Shown: piece after piece, positions 18,135 to 27,181 of the stretch
Numbering within the stretch: the stretch's first letter is position 1
Layout: each line of letters opens with the position of its first letter
Assembly: GCA_040756055.1 (NCBI GenBank)
Contig: JBFLZR010000002.1
Location: 460,411 to 524,410, forward strand
Origin: Candidatus Zixiibacteriota bacterium
Lineage (GTDB): Bacteria > Zixibacteria > MSB-5A5 > GN15 > FEB-12
Direction of reading: 5' to 3'
Length of the DNA stretch: 64,000 bases
Made by a program: the position numbers and the translations under genes
The notes under the pieces: model-generated
What the model was told of the DNA's origin: nothing
Seen by the model: the letters and a program-made list of their open reading frames with translations, nothing else
The model's database searches: none

Positions 18135-18905
18135 TCAGGGGACCAGATAGAAAGCATCGTAGGTGCCCGACGCAGTGTATCCCAATTTTTCCGCCAGAGT
18201 GCATGATTCAACATTGGCAGCATCCCAGTGCGGCTCACGATTGTTCTCGAGACACTCTTTAATCAGGGCGCAGGCCAGAGCCGTGGCCACTCCTTTTGTT
18301 CGGTAATCCGGCACAACATAGATGCTCACTTCAATGGCAGCATGGCTGATCAGAGAAGCGTATGCTACGCCGCACAAAGTGTTCCCGTCGGTTAGACAAT
18401 AGCCCATGCCTCTGTTTAGAAAGTCGTCTATGGAGTCGTAGGTCGAGATATCGAGGAAATGGTCCGGTTCTGTGGAGATCCTTACCAGAAGATCTCTATC
18501 GATACTGACAATCCGCGACCGGAACGGTGACTTGTCCAGCAAGCCCTTTATGTGTCTCATAGTGAGAGTACAAGATGAAAAACTGTAGCGAGGGAAACGT
18601 CGAAGTTTGCTCCCGTGAATCTTCATAGCGGTTTCAACCCAATCAGAAGGGCAGGTCATGATCAGCGAATGCACCGGCAGATTCCTGATCATAGCCTCTC
18701 CCCCCTCTCCGTGAACAGAACCCGCAAAATAGCAGAACGGGCCGATTCTCAGCATAAAGACGGTCGGGTTGATGAGATTATCGGTAAAGGCTTCGCCCAT
18801 CTGACCATCGATTACACTATCGATGGCGATATCGACCCGGGTCACATTTTTGAAAGCCCGGGCGAGTAGGTCGCGATTGGATTTACTGAGTTCGAAAGGA
18901 TGCAT
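18135..18905 (-). CDS. GNAT family N-acetyltransferase
   Basis: A 256-residue protein of the PF12746-like GNAT type. The N-terminal half is variable (about residues 1-145). The C-terminal acetyltransferase fold is clear, with acetyl-CoA-binding core IYVVPDYRTKGVATALACAL (R-x-x-G-x-A, about residues 210-225) and the last helix-strand CTLAEKLGYTASGTYDAF. ATG 18905 is four bases after the TetR stop codon, so the two genes form one unit. A GTG at 18920 overlapping the TetR gene is a weaker start. It probably acetylates a small amine or toxic molecule; the substrate may also be what the TetR regulator senses. Confidence 0.82.
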   Translation of the reverse strand: MHPFELSKSNRDLLARAFKNVTRVDIAIDSVIDGQMGEAFTDNLINPTVFMLRIGPFCYFAGSVHGEGGEAMIRNLPVHSLIMTCPSDWVETAMKIHGSKLRRFPRYSFSSCTLTMRHIKGLLDKSPFRSRIVSIDRDLLVRISTEPDHFLDISTYDSIDDFLNRGMGYCLTDGNTLCGVAYASLISHAAIEVSIYVVPDYRTKGVATALACALIKECLENNREPHWDAANVESCTLAEKLGYTASGTYDAFYLVP

Positions 18906-18909
18906 AGAG

Positions 18910-19527
18910 TTACCTGTCACCTTTCGAAACCACGGCTTCGACCAGTTTCGCGATTGCCCAACTCATCACCTCCCGGCTCTGCCGTTTCGTGAGCTGACAG
19001 ACATCGCGAAGAGCAACATAGGATTCTATACTTGTCATGGCGGCGAGAGCGAAGCCGAGTTTCTTAAATTCGTCATCAGAAATCTTTCCCTGTATTGGGC
19101 GCAAGGCTTCATCGATTAGTTCCAGTCTCTGGTCGCCTCGGAGAACGAAGCGGTCCTTGTGAGTCATCCACTCTTCCTGACAGGCGCGCAGCAGAGAACG
19201 ATACAGCGTTTCATTCTTGATGATCTGGTCGTAGATGTATTGCTGCGCGCGGACGGAGCGTTCGGACGGCGAGTTCGGATTGGTTTGTGCGAGCACTTTT
19301 TCGGCCGGGACCGATTCGCGGCTCAGCACGGCTTCAATCAGCAATCGTTCACGATTGGGGAAATAGCGATACGCCGTAGCCCGCGAGATCATGGCGGCAT
19401 CGGCCACTTCATCGATAGTCGGTTGTTTGCCTTCGCGCAGCAGTTGCCAGGCGGCGGCAACCAGAGCGTTGCGGGTGCGAAGCTTCTGGTTGGCCCTGCC
19501 GGTCTTCATGTTGACTTGTGATACCAT
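18910..19527 (-). CDS. TetR/AcrR family transcriptional regulator
   Basis: A 205-residue repressor. The N-terminal helix-turn-helix is typical: RNALVAAAWQLLREGKQPTI then DEVADAAMISRATAYRYFPN (about residues 20-60). The ligand-binding part that follows is variable. The start at ATG 19527 coincides with the expected transcription start of the promoter upstream, so the message may be leaderless. ATG 19509 (MKTGRA) is an internal alternative, but neither has a Shine-Dalgarno site. It is followed by the GNAT gene in the same unit and probably controls both through the palindrome in its own promoter. Confidence 0.88.
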   Translation of the reverse strand: MVSQVNMKTGRANQKLRTRNALVAAAWQLLREGKQPTIDEVADAAMISRATAYRYFPNRERLLIEAVLSRESVPAEKVLAQTNPNSPSERSVRAQQYIYDQIIKNETLYRSLLRACQEEWMTHKDRFVLRGDQRLELIDEALRPIQGKISDDEFKKLGFALAAMTSIESYVALRDVCQLTKRQSREVMSWAIAKLVEAVVSKGDR

Positions 19528-19533
19528 ATGCCT

Positions 19534-19562
19534 ATTATAAGACATATGTCTCATAAAGTCAA
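19534..19562 (-). promoter_or_regulatory. near-consensus promoter with palindromic operator, tetR-GNAT
   Basis: On the minus strand TTGACT (19557-19562), a 17-base spacer and a perfect TATAAT (19534-19539) form a strong sigma-70 promoter. The spacer contains the 12-bp perfect palindrome AGACATATGTCT (19540-19551), right against the -10 box. A TetR dimer bound there would block RNA polymerase, so autorepression is the likely mode. Confidence 0.75.
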
Positions 19563-19708
19563 GAGGTTTTTACAGCCGGTTTTGGGGTTAATAATTCTCT
19601 GTCGCCGGGGCCGGTTCAGACCACGCTGGACAGGCCCGGAGGGGGCAACATTTGTGACCGGCGTGCGTAGACTAAGACAGTAAATGTAGGTTTAAAAGGA
19701 GCATTTGT

Positions 19709-21565
19709 ATGTATCGCCGTATGGTAGCCATTATTATGGGCATTTTGATTGTCACTTCGGGTATCACTTCCCCGGCACAGGAGTTAACTGATCCTTATGA
19801 AATTCTGACGGGTTACTTCGAAGCCACAGGGGGACTGGAGCGACTATTGGCCGAGAAGATGTCCTACAGCGAGGGTAGCGTATCCCTCGGTGGGATGGAA
19901 GGTGTTGTCAAATCGTGGACTCAAGTTCCCGGATTGAGTCGCCTTGAGGTAACTTTGGACCCGTTGAACATAATACAGGGTGACAATGGTGAGTACCCCT
20001 GGGTGGTGGATCAGAATGGAAAGTTACAGCTGATAACGAATCTTAACGACGCGACCCTGAAAAGGCGCAAGGTGCGAAACCTCATTCAGCAGTATGCTTA
20101 CGCTGACCGAAACTCGGAGATATTTGATGTCAGCTTTCAGGGGGTGGAGCAGGTGGACGGCAGGAGTTGCTATGTCGTCAGGGTCGCGAACAATATCAAT
20201 GTTGACAGCTATACCTGCCATATTAACACCACGACTTTCCTCTTGGAAAAAGCCGTTTTTATTGAGGACGAGGAAAGCCGCGATGTTCTTTACGGCGACT
20301 ATCGCGAGATTGACGGCATCGTGGTGCCATTCCGGGTGACTCAGGTCGACCATTCTACCCGTGAGCCCCAGGAAATCATCGTCACACAATACGTGTCCAA
20401 CCCCGATATCGATCCTTCGACTTTCGAACCTCCCACTGAAAGTGACCGGGATTGGGAGTTTGTCAACGGCGATGCTGCCGAGAATATTCACTTTGAATTT
20501 ATCGAGGGGCATATTTTTGTCCCTGTGAACGTACGCGGTAAAGAGCGGTTGTGGGTTCTCGACACCGGCGCGGGAATGACAGTGCTGAACAGGGCGTTTG
20601 CCGATGAGCTTGGCCTTGAGGTCGGGGGCGGCATGAAGGGAAAGGGCGCCGGCGGCACCGTCGATGTCGCTTTCACCACGCTTCCAGCTTTCAGCGTCGA
20701 GGGCATTCGATTCAACGAGCAGACTGCGGCCGTAATTGATATGAGTGAGCTGATGCGATGGGTCGGTGTGGACGCGGTCGGGATTCTAGGCTGGGATTTT
20801 CTCTCTCGTTTCGTGACCAGGGTCGATTACGCCAATGAGTTGTTATCGTTTTACGACCCCGAAAAGTTTCAGTATACCGGTGACGGACATGTGGTCGATA
20901 TGCATGTCAAGAACAGCCTCTTTTCGGCCACGGCGACGCTTGATGGAGTCCATACCAAACCATGGGTACTGGATCTCGGGGCGTCCGTCACCCATCTTGA
21001 CGGCAGCTATGCTTTGCGGGAGGGCTATACGGAGCGAGATGGCGTTCTCAGCCTGGGACACGGCGCCGCGAATGAGTACCGGAAAAAGTCTATAATCTGT
21101 GACAGCCTGACATTTGCGGGATTCACCGTGTATAAACCGGAAGTCTGTTTTTCATGGGGCGGGACTGATACCGCATTCACAGCCGACGATTTAGGTGAGC
21201 TTGGCAATTCCCTGTTTCGTAATTTCGTGCTGTATTGCGACTATCTGGGCGAGCGGCTCATTGTAGAAACGGGCGCCAAGTTCAATCAACCCTGGCCGGT
21301 GGATAATTCCGGTTTGCAGATCGTCTATAACGAGGCAAATGAGATTGAGGTGATTTATGTCTCCCCCGGCACTCCGGCGGAGAAAGCCGGCTTTGCTAAA
21401 GGCGACATTCTGAGGTCGGTCAATGGAGTCGGTGTGGAGTTTTTTGACGGATTACTCGCTCTGCGGGAGCTTCTTCGCTCCACCCCCGGCACGGCGTACA
21501 CTCTCAAAGTTGATAGGACCGGAGAGAGCAAGGAAATGAAGCTCGTGCTGGCCAGTCTTCTGTAA
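19709..21565 (+). CDS. exported two-lobe retropepsin-like aspartyl protease with PDZ domain
   Basis: A 618-residue exported protein starting at ATG 19709 after AAAAGGAGC. Signal peptide residues are about 1-24. Residues about 25-240 form a lipoprotein-carrier-like (LolA/outer-membrane sorting type) beta-rich region. Then come two aspartyl protease lobes. The first has LWVLDTGAGMTVLNRAFADE (D-T-G at about 287-289) and AVGILGWDFLSRF. The second has KPWVLDLGASVTHLDGSYAL, where the active D-T-G is D-L-G. The C-terminus (about 535-618) is a PDZ domain with VSPGTPAEKAGFAKGDILRS. Similar proteins are periplasmic or surface proteases. Whether the second lobe still contributes a catalytic Asp is open. 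It has its own transcript, with a hairpin after the stop. Confidence 0.8.
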   Translation: MYRRMVAIIMGILIVTSGITSPAQELTDPYEILTGYFEATGGLERLLAEKMSYSEGSVSLGGMEGVVKSWTQVPGLSRLEVTLDPLNIIQGDNGEYPWVVDQNGKLQLITNLNDATLKRRKVRNLIQQYAYADRNSEIFDVSFQGVEQVDGRSCYVVRVANNINVDSYTCHINTTTFLLEKAVFIEDEESRDVLYGDYREIDGIVVPFRVTQVDHSTREPQEIIVTQYVSNPDIDPSTFEPPTESDRDWEFVNGDAAENIHFEFIEGHIFVPVNVRGKERLWVLDTGAGMTVLNRAFADELGLEVGGGMKGKGAGGTVDVAFTTLPAFSVEGIRFNEQTAAVIDMSELMRWVGVDAVGILGWDFLSRFVTRVDYANELLSFYDPEKFQYTGDGHVVDMHVKNSLFSATATLDGVHTKPWVLDLGASVTHLDGSYALREGYTERDGVLSLGHGAANEYRKKSIICDSLTFAGFTVYKPEVCFSWGGTDTAFTADDLGELGNSLFRNFVLYCDYLGERLIVETGAKFNQPWPVDNSGLQIVYNEANEIEVIYVSPGTPAEKAGFAKGDILRSVNGVGVEFFDGLLALRELLRSTPGTAYTLKVDRTGESKEMKLVLASLL

Positions 21566-21586
21566 TTTGCCTACCAGTGGATTTTA

Positions 21587-21614
21587 TGCGGCTGGCAGGG
21601 TGCTGCCAGCCGCA
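21587..21614 (+). terminator. GC-rich hairpin after the protease gene
   Basis: A 12-bp stem (21587-21598 with 21603-21614, TGCGGCTGGCAG/CTGCCAGCCGCA) starts 21 bases after the stop. No run of T follows, so it may be a weak or rho-assisted terminator or an RNA-stabilising end. Confidence 0.5.
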
Positions 21615-21947
21615 TCCCCAGACCCGTATCTCTCTATTTAACAACACGTTATCACATTTGTTGCCGGTGTGGCCGGAAGCGGGCAAAGCCAAGTGTTCTG
21701 GTTGACTTTCGACCACCCACAATGCATGGTTATAGCAGGCAGGGGGATTATGAAGGTCGCGGATGCCCAAATGACTTTTCATCCGACAGGATCGTCCTGG
21801 ATTTCCGACGTCCTATTCATTTCACACCGCACTGATGGGGCTGTCCGCAGTAATCTGATAGAAGCCAATTTCGTTAAAACCGGCTATCATTGATCTTTTC
21901 GTGATCGGTGACCCTTGTTTGTTGGAGAAAGCAAAGGAGAGTAGAAA
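21615..21947. other. gap before the histidine kinase gene
   Basis: No gene is supported here. A 74-codon plus-strand frame (21669-21893) lacks a ribosome site and protein-like features. The last bases contain the kinase ribosome site AAAGGAGA (21933-21940). Confidence 0.5.
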
Positions 21948-24900
21948 TTGCGAGCGTGGATTGGAAAGAACAGAGAGGTTAGCCTTTACCTGGCTTTGAC
22001 CGTAGCTTCGGTAATCATTATCGGGGCGATGTTGTTTGCTCTTCGCTCGGCTACGGAGCTGCATGACACGCTGTATCCGCTGGCCGACGCGTCCATGGAG
22101 CTCGCGATTGAAGCTTCCCTTGCCCACATGTACCTTGAGCAGGGTGTAACGAAAGACGATTCCGTCGAGCTGGAGAAGTCCTGGTATCATCTTGACCGCC
22201 TGGACAAATACGCGCTGGCTATGCTGGAAGGCGGAACGGTTGACAATCTCTATTTCAGACCGGTGGGCAGCGCCGAGCTTCGTCATCGGATAACGTATCT
22301 GCGCACGGTGATTATGCAGTACCGGACAGCGGCTCTGGCGCGACTGGATTCGGATCCACAGTCGCAGGCCGGCCTGGCGAACCGCGCGGTGCACGAGGAC
22401 GTATTCCGGGAACTTATGGAGCGGACCGCCGAGGCTGAAGCTGAATTCCGTCGTCAGATGACAAACGACATCACCAATTTCAGACACGCAAAAATAGCGA
22501 TAATTGCGGTAACCCTGATCTTCTCTCTGCTGGCGGCGTTCGCGTTCCATAAATACATGGTTGAGCGCAAGCGGGACGAACAGCGGATTTTGCACCTCAA
22601 CCTGGTACTTCGGGCCGTCCGCAATGTTAGCCACCTTATAACCGTCGAGAAAGACAAGAGCGCTCTTTTGAAAAGGACCTGTGACCTTCTCGTTGAAACT
22701 CGCGGTTTTCACAATGCGTGGATCACGCTCGTGGATGAGCACGGCAAACCGAAATTGTATGCCGAGGCGGGCCTGAAGGAGCAGTTCAGCCGCGCCCGGG
22801 AATATCTGGACCGAGGCAGGTTACTCCCCTGCTGCGTGAGAGTCAAGGATCTGCAGGGCCTTCTTGCGATCGAAAATCCCATTGCAGAGTGTGCCGAGTG
22901 TCCTCTGGCGCAGCAGTATACCGGAAGGGGAGGAATGGCGGTGCGTCTGGAGCACAACAATATCCTGTACGGTTTTCTGGTCGTTTCCACACCCCGCGTT
23001 TATGTGACCAGCATCGAGGAGCGCTCTCTGCTTCAGGAGATCGCCGATGATATCGCACTAACGGTGCACCTGTTGGCGGTGGAAGACAAGCGTCTGGAAA
23101 CAGAAAAGGCTCTCAGGGAGAGTGAAACTCGCTATCGTAACCTTTTCGAGTTGGCCGGTGACGCGATTTTTCTGATGGACGAAGAACGATTCATCGACTG
23201 CAATGCCAGGGCGCTGCAGCTGTGCGGCTGCTCAAAGGAAATGATGCTCGGCTCTTCACTGTTGGGGTGTTCTCCCGAGCGGCAACCTGACGGCAGCGCT
23301 TCTTCGGCAATTCTGCGGGAGCGGACAGAAAGAGCTTGGAAGGGCGAATCGGTATTCATGGAATGGCGACTGACTAAAAGAGACGGAGGGGTAATCGACG
23401 CTGAGATCAATCTGAGCAGGATTGATATGGGCAGGACGCACTGTCTGCTGGCGACAGTGCGCGATGTTACGGAGCGGAGAAAGGCCGAAAAGGCCCTCGC
23501 TGCCTCCGAGGAGAAATACCGCAACCTTGCCGAGGGCCTGGATCAGGTAATCTACCGTGCTGATCCGGTGAATTTTACCGACCAATATGTAAACAAAGCC
23601 ATCGAAAAGATATATGGATACACCGCCGAGGAATGGTATGAAAATCCCCAGTTGTGGTTCGAACGCGTATATCCTGAGGACAAAGAGTGGGTAAAGGATG
23701 GTTATAGCAAGCTTTACGCGGAGGGAAAATCGAACACGGCCGAGTACCGAATTGTGCGCAAGGATGGGACGGTTCGGTGGGTTGAAGACCGGGTTGGTTT
23801 TGAAAAGGACGAAAACGGAAAAGCCATAGCGGTTTGCGGAGTCCTGACGGATATAACGGAGCGCAAGAGGGCGCAGGAGATTCTTCGCGCCTCTGAGCAG
23901 CGCTTTCAGGATATTGCCTTGAGTTCGGCCGACTGGATCTGGGAGATGGATATGGAAGACAGGTACGTGTTCGCTTCGGGGCGAGTCAAACAGCTCTTGG
24001 GGTACGAACCGGAAGAGTTGATCGGAAAGACACCCTATGACTTCATGCCTGACCACGAAAGGCAGCGTGTGGCAACTGTGCTGAGCGACGCCAAAAGATC
24101 CAGGTCGCCCATTGTCAATCTGGAGCGCCCGATCACGACCAAGGACGGGTCCGAAGTCTGCGTGTTGAGCAATGCCGTTCCGATATTTGACCCAAGTGAC
24201 AACCTGATCGGATACCGGGGGGTGACAAGAGATATCACCAAGCAGAAGCGGGCTGAAAAGGAGATTGCTCAATACACCGCGCAGCTTGAAAAAGCCAATA
24301 TCGAGCTGAAGAAAAGCAAGGGGGAACTCGAGGAGTTTATATATACCGTTTCGCATGATTTGAAAGCGCCGGTGGTATCGATATCGGGATTTACGGGTCT
24401 GATCAGTCAGCAGGCGCATGAGAAATTAGACAAGACTTCGAGTAAGTACCTTCAACGAATAGCCGCCAACGCCGAGGTGATGGAGCGCCTGATTGCCGAC
24501 CTGCTGGAGCTTTCGCGCATCGGCAGGATGGACGGGGAAATGAGCCGGGTGAACACAAACGATCTGCTTACCGAGGTCTTCGATGCATTTTCCGTGGCGG
24601 CGCAGGGGCGAAAGATAGTCCTGTCTAAGAACGGGGCGTTGCCCGACATCTACGGGTGGCGTGACCGCGTAAGACAGATGTTGTCGAACCTGATTGACAA
24701 CGCCATAAAGTATATGCCCATACGCGAGGATGCTCAAGTGCGAGTCGGTTTCGATTCGAATATTCAATGTCCGAACGGCTGTTCGGGCGCTTTTTACGTT
24801 AGTGACAACGGCAGCGGCGTACCGACGGAATTCAGGCACAAGCTGTTCCAGGCTTTTCAGAGGATTCAGCAAGATGGCGTAGAGGTCGAAGGCAATGGTG

Positions 24901-25079
24901 TCGGCCTGAGTATCGTCAAGCGCATTGCCGAGGCGCACGGAGGGCAGGTTTGGTTTGACGCGGGGGGCGACGGGGGCGCAACGTTCTATATCAATTTGCC
25001 GCTGGCGGACGAGAGAAGTGAATTGACCGGCACCGAGGCCGATGCTTTGCCGGGTGAAAAATCTCACAGAAACCTGTAA
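21948..25079 (+). CDS. membrane-bound hybrid-sensor histidine kinase with GAF and three PAS domains
   Basis: A 1043-residue sensor kinase. It starts at TTG 21948, seven bases after AAAGGAGA. Order: membrane helix 1 (about 13-32), periplasmic helical sensor (about 33-182), membrane helix 2 (about 183-202), GAF (about 220-375), PAS 1 (about 390-510), PAS 2 with PAC (about 520-640), PAS 3 (about 645-770), coiled coil, HisKA with phospho-acceptor His in TVSHDLKAPV (about 806), and ATPase. The ATPase shows N-box LIDNAIKYM, G1 SDNGSGVP and G2 EGNGVGLSIVKRIAEAHGG. The GAF holds a cysteine cluster (LLPCCVRV and AECAECPLA). There is no receiver domain, and no response regulator gene is adjacent, so its partner is elsewhere. 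'Hybrid' applies only to sensing modules. Confidence 0.92.
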   Translation: MRAWIGKNREVSLYLALTVASVIIIGAMLFALRSATELHDTLYPLADASMELAIEASLAHMYLEQGVTKDDSVELEKSWYHLDRLDKYALAMLEGGTVDNLYFRPVGSAELRHRITYLRTVIMQYRTAALARLDSDPQSQAGLANRAVHEDVFRELMERTAEAEAEFRRQMTNDITNFRHAKIAIIAVTLIFSLLAAFAFHKYMVERKRDEQRILHLNLVLRAVRNVSHLITVEKDKSALLKRTCDLLVETRGFHNAWITLVDEHGKPKLYAEAGLKEQFSRAREYLDRGRLLPCCVRVKDLQGLLAIENPIAECAECPLAQQYTGRGGMAVRLEHNNILYGFLVVSTPRVYVTSIEERSLLQEIADDIALTVHLLAVEDKRLETEKALRESETRYRNLFELAGDAIFLMDEERFIDCNARALQLCGCSKEMMLGSSLLGCSPERQPDGSASSAILRERTERAWKGESVFMEWRLTKRDGGVIDAEINLSRIDMGRTHCLLATVRDVTERRKAEKALAASEEKYRNLAEGLDQVIYRADPVNFTDQYVNKAIEKIYGYTAEEWYENPQLWFERVYPEDKEWVKDGYSKLYAEGKSNTAEYRIVRKDGTVRWVEDRVGFEKDENGKAIAVCGVLTDITERKRAQEILRASEQRFQDIALSSADWIWEMDMEDRYVFASGRVKQLLGYEPEELIGKTPYDFMPDHERQRVATVLSDAKRSRSPIVNLERPITTKDGSEVCVLSNAVPIFDPSDNLIGYRGVTRDITKQKRAEKEIAQYTAQLEKANIELKKSKGELEEFIYTVSHDLKAPVVSISGFTGLISQQAHEKLDKTSSKYLQRIAANAEVMERLIADLLELSRIGRMDGEMSRVNTNDLLTEVFDAFSVAAQGRKIVLSKNGALPDIYGWRDRVRQMLSNLIDNAIKYMPIREDAQVRVGFDSNIQCPNGCSGAFYVSDNGSGVPTEFRHKLFQAFQRIQQDGVEVEGNGVGLSIVKRIAEAHGGQVWFDAGGDGGATFYINLPLADERSELTGTEADALPGEKSHRNL

Positions 25080-25276
25080 TCGACTGCCGACCGCGAACCC
25101 TGCCGGGTTGGAATACTTTAGAATAAACAAGCCATAGAGAAGTATACTTAGCAGCAGAGGAATTTGGGAGGTTCGCTGACTCATGGTCAGGAGCATTTGT
25201 ATAAACATGAACTTGACATTCCGGCTCGGTGTGCGCAAGTTTATTGACAGCTTACCCACTCGTTGGCAGGAAAGAG

Positions 25277-25555
25277 ATGAGTATTCGCAGCAAATTGGTT
25301 GATTTCATTACGAATGATCATATTCAGACCGCCACTGTCAGCGGACTGTGTATCATAGCGCTGGCTTTTGTTTTCAAAAGAGTGCTTCACGTTGAGGGCA
25401 CTAATTTCGAATCGGCTCTTCCCGGTTTCGTTTTTACGGCATTCGCGGTGGCGAAGGTTAAGTCAAAAAAGCCAATTCTGACACGTCCTCTTCTGTGGAA
25501 CATAATTGCCATCGCGGTGACCGGACTGGTAATTCTGAGACGGGTCTATTTTTAA
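25277..25555 (+). CDS. small membrane protein of unknown function
   Basis: A 92-residue protein with ATG 25277 preceded by GGAAAGAG. Two or three hydrophobic stretches are visible: TATVSGLCIIALAFVFKRVL (about 18-37), ALPGFVFTAFAVAKV (about 46-60) and WNIIAIAVTGLVIL (about 73-86). A basic KVKSKKPILTRP loop lies between the last two. I do not recognise a family. It sits after the kinase gene with about 200 bases between, so co-regulation is uncertain. Confidence 0.55.
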   Translation: MSIRSKLVDFITNDHIQTATVSGLCIIALAFVFKRVLHVEGTNFESALPGFVFTAFAVAKVKSKKPILTRPLLWNIIAIAVTGLVILRRVYF

Positions 25556-25608
25556 GAACGCATCAACTATCACTGCAGAAGCGGCTCCGTGTCGGCAAGT
25601 AACGGCTT

Positions 25609-26298
25609 ATGCCAGACAGCAATTACGACAAGAGACTAATCGAGGAGATGAATCGGTACTACGATGCCCGGGCTCCCTGGCATGATGAGTACATGAGTTA
25701 TGCTTCCAACGCGGAGATGAAGAGGGCTCTCTCCCCGATAATCAAAACATTCGAAGAGGTTATTGTTGGCCGAAAGGTGCTCGAGATTGCGTGCGGAACC
25801 GGCAACTGGACTCAGGTGCTGGCCAAGAGAGCCAGGTCGGTAACCGCGATAGACATCAGTCCGAGAGTTTTGGAGATAGCTGCCGGTAAGTTGGCGGGCT
25901 GCAAAAACGTATCTTTGGTGCAAGCAGACGCCTACGATCTGGGTAATGTTAAGGGGAGCTTCGATGTCGCGTTTTCGGCAGACTGGTGGTCCCATATCCC
26001 AAGACAGACTATCCCGCTGTTTATGGACGCCTTGACGGCTAAGCTTCACGACAAGTCGAAGATCATATTCATTGATATGACGATGATAGACTATTTCCGG
26101 CAGGAACCCAGCGTCGAGGATGAGCACGGCAACCGGGTGAGCCTGCGCGTCTTACCCGATGGGTCGGAATACAGGGTTATAAAGAACTTCCCGGACGAGA
26201 CGGAGTTGAGGCATGCTCTCGAACCATACGGGAAAAGGATTGTCTATTATGATTTTCCGCAGCTCGTGAGATGGATGGCGGTTATTGTCAGGCCCTGA
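25609..26298 (+). CDS. class I SAM-dependent methyltransferase
   Basis: A 229-residue soluble enzyme with a Rossmann-like fold. Motif I, VLEIACGTGNWTQVLAKRA (about residues 60-78), binds S-adenosylmethionine. Motif II is the acidic loop VTAIDISPRVLEIA (about 83-96), and VQADAYDLGN (about 104-113) is the adenine-binding part. DVAFSADWWSHIPR follows at the motif IV position. Acceptors of this type are usually small molecules; none can be named. The ribosome site before ATG 25609 is poor. Confidence 0.85.
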   Translation: MPDSNYDKRLIEEMNRYYDARAPWHDEYMSYASNAEMKRALSPIIKTFEEVIVGRKVLEIACGTGNWTQVLAKRARSVTAIDISPRVLEIAAGKLAGCKNVSLVQADAYDLGNVKGSFDVAFSADWWSHIPRQTIPLFMDALTAKLHDKSKIIFIDMTMIDYFRQEPSVEDEHGNRVSLRVLPDGSEYRVIKNFPDETELRHALEPYGKRIVYYDFPQLVRWMAVIVRP

Positions 26299-26436
26299 GG
26301 TCGGAGACATTTATCCGGGAATTCCGGCAAGACACTCACCAACAGGGCCGGAAGTTCTTATCCGGTAACTAGTTGGGGACGCATTTATGACGGCATCAAG
26401 TATGTCGAACCGGACGCTGCCAGGTGTGAATTACAG

Positions 26437-26465
26437 TTGATTAAATCCACCCTTGATAATATCTT
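26437..26465 (+). promoter_or_regulatory. promoter for the DUF47-PiT operon
   Basis: TTGATT (26437-26442), a 17-base spacer and TATCTT (26460-26465) make a fair sigma-70 promoter, giving a leader of about 75 bases before ATG 26550. Confidence 0.5.
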
Positions 26466-26467
26466 TG

Positions 26468-26503
26468 GCTGATTTTCACGAGGATAAGATTCCAAAAATC
26501 AGC
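26468..26503 (+). repeat. inverted repeat in the DUF47-PiT leader
   Basis: GCTGATTTT (26468-26476) and AAAATCAGC (26495-26503) are perfect inverted copies 18 bases apart. They lie directly downstream of the predicted -10 box. They could be an operator for a dimeric regulator or a leader hairpin. Confidence 0.4.
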
Positions 26504-26549
26504 AGGACACCAAAGCACAAGATTCACTCAAGGTTCGAGAAGATTCGAT

Positions 26550-27179
26550 ATGTTCAAGAGATGGTTACCGAAGACTGGCGCCTTTTTCGAGTTTTTTGAG
26601 CAACACAGTCATCTGTCGAAAGAGGCCTGCGCCGAACTCCATGCACTGGCAACCAATCCCGACGGGTTGGAGAGCCGGGTGAAACGGATCAAAGAGATCG
26701 AACACCGGGCGGACGAAATAGCCCACCTTTGTATCGACACGCTTCACAACACTTTCATAACGCCGATTGACCGCTCGGATATTCATCGCCTGATTCGTCG
26801 TCTGGATGACATTATCGACGCGGTTGACTCCGTAGCCGCGCGCATGCTGATGTACCGCATGACGGAGATTCGTCCCGAGATGCGGGACCTGACACAAACG
26901 CTGGTTGAGGCGGTGGATGAGATCGCGCAGGCAATTGAGGATCTGCCGTTTTTGAGCAAAAGGGCGGATAGTATTCAGGAGTCCTGCTGGGAGGTGTACG
27001 AGGCCGAATCCCGGGGAGACGCGCATCTTAGAACCGCCCTGGTATCTTTGTTTGACACCCAGACGGATCCGATGGTGGTTATCAAATGGAAGGAGATTTT
27101 TGAGGGTCTCGAGAGAGCCACGGACCGTTGCCAGGAGGCGGCACACATAATATCCGGCATTGTGATTGAGGCTTCGTAG
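26550..27179 (+). CDS. DUF47 / PhoU-like phosphate transport regulator
   Basis: A 209-residue all-helical protein of the DUF47 (PF01865) family, related to PhoU. Key segments are IKEIEHRADEIAHLCIDTLH (about 49-68) and FITPIDRSDIHRLIRRLDDI then IDAVDSVAARM (about 70-100), whose acidic residues bind metals in PhoU-like folds. The stop is three bases before the PiT start, the usual genome arrangement. Family members are thought to control or gate the partner Pit transporter. Mutual activity here is inferred from that pairing. Confidence 0.9.
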   Translation: MFKRWLPKTGAFFEFFEQHSHLSKEACAELHALATNPDGLESRVKRIKEIEHRADEIAHLCIDTLHNTFITPIDRSDIHRLIRRLDDIIDAVDSVAARMLMYRMTEIRPEMRDLTQTLVEAVDEIAQAIEDLPFLSKRADSIQESCWEVYEAESRGDAHLRTALVSLFDTQTDPMVVIKWKEIFEGLERATDRCQEAAHIISGIVIEAS

Positions 27180-27181
27180 GT

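Noticed and set aside
21669-21893. 74-codon frame between the protease and kinase genes
   Set aside because: No ribosome site, no homology signature, and unusual residue composition.
23256-24419. 387-codon minus-strand open frame opposite the kinase gene
   Set aside because: It mirrors the codon pattern of the sense gene, has no ribosome site, and no family features.
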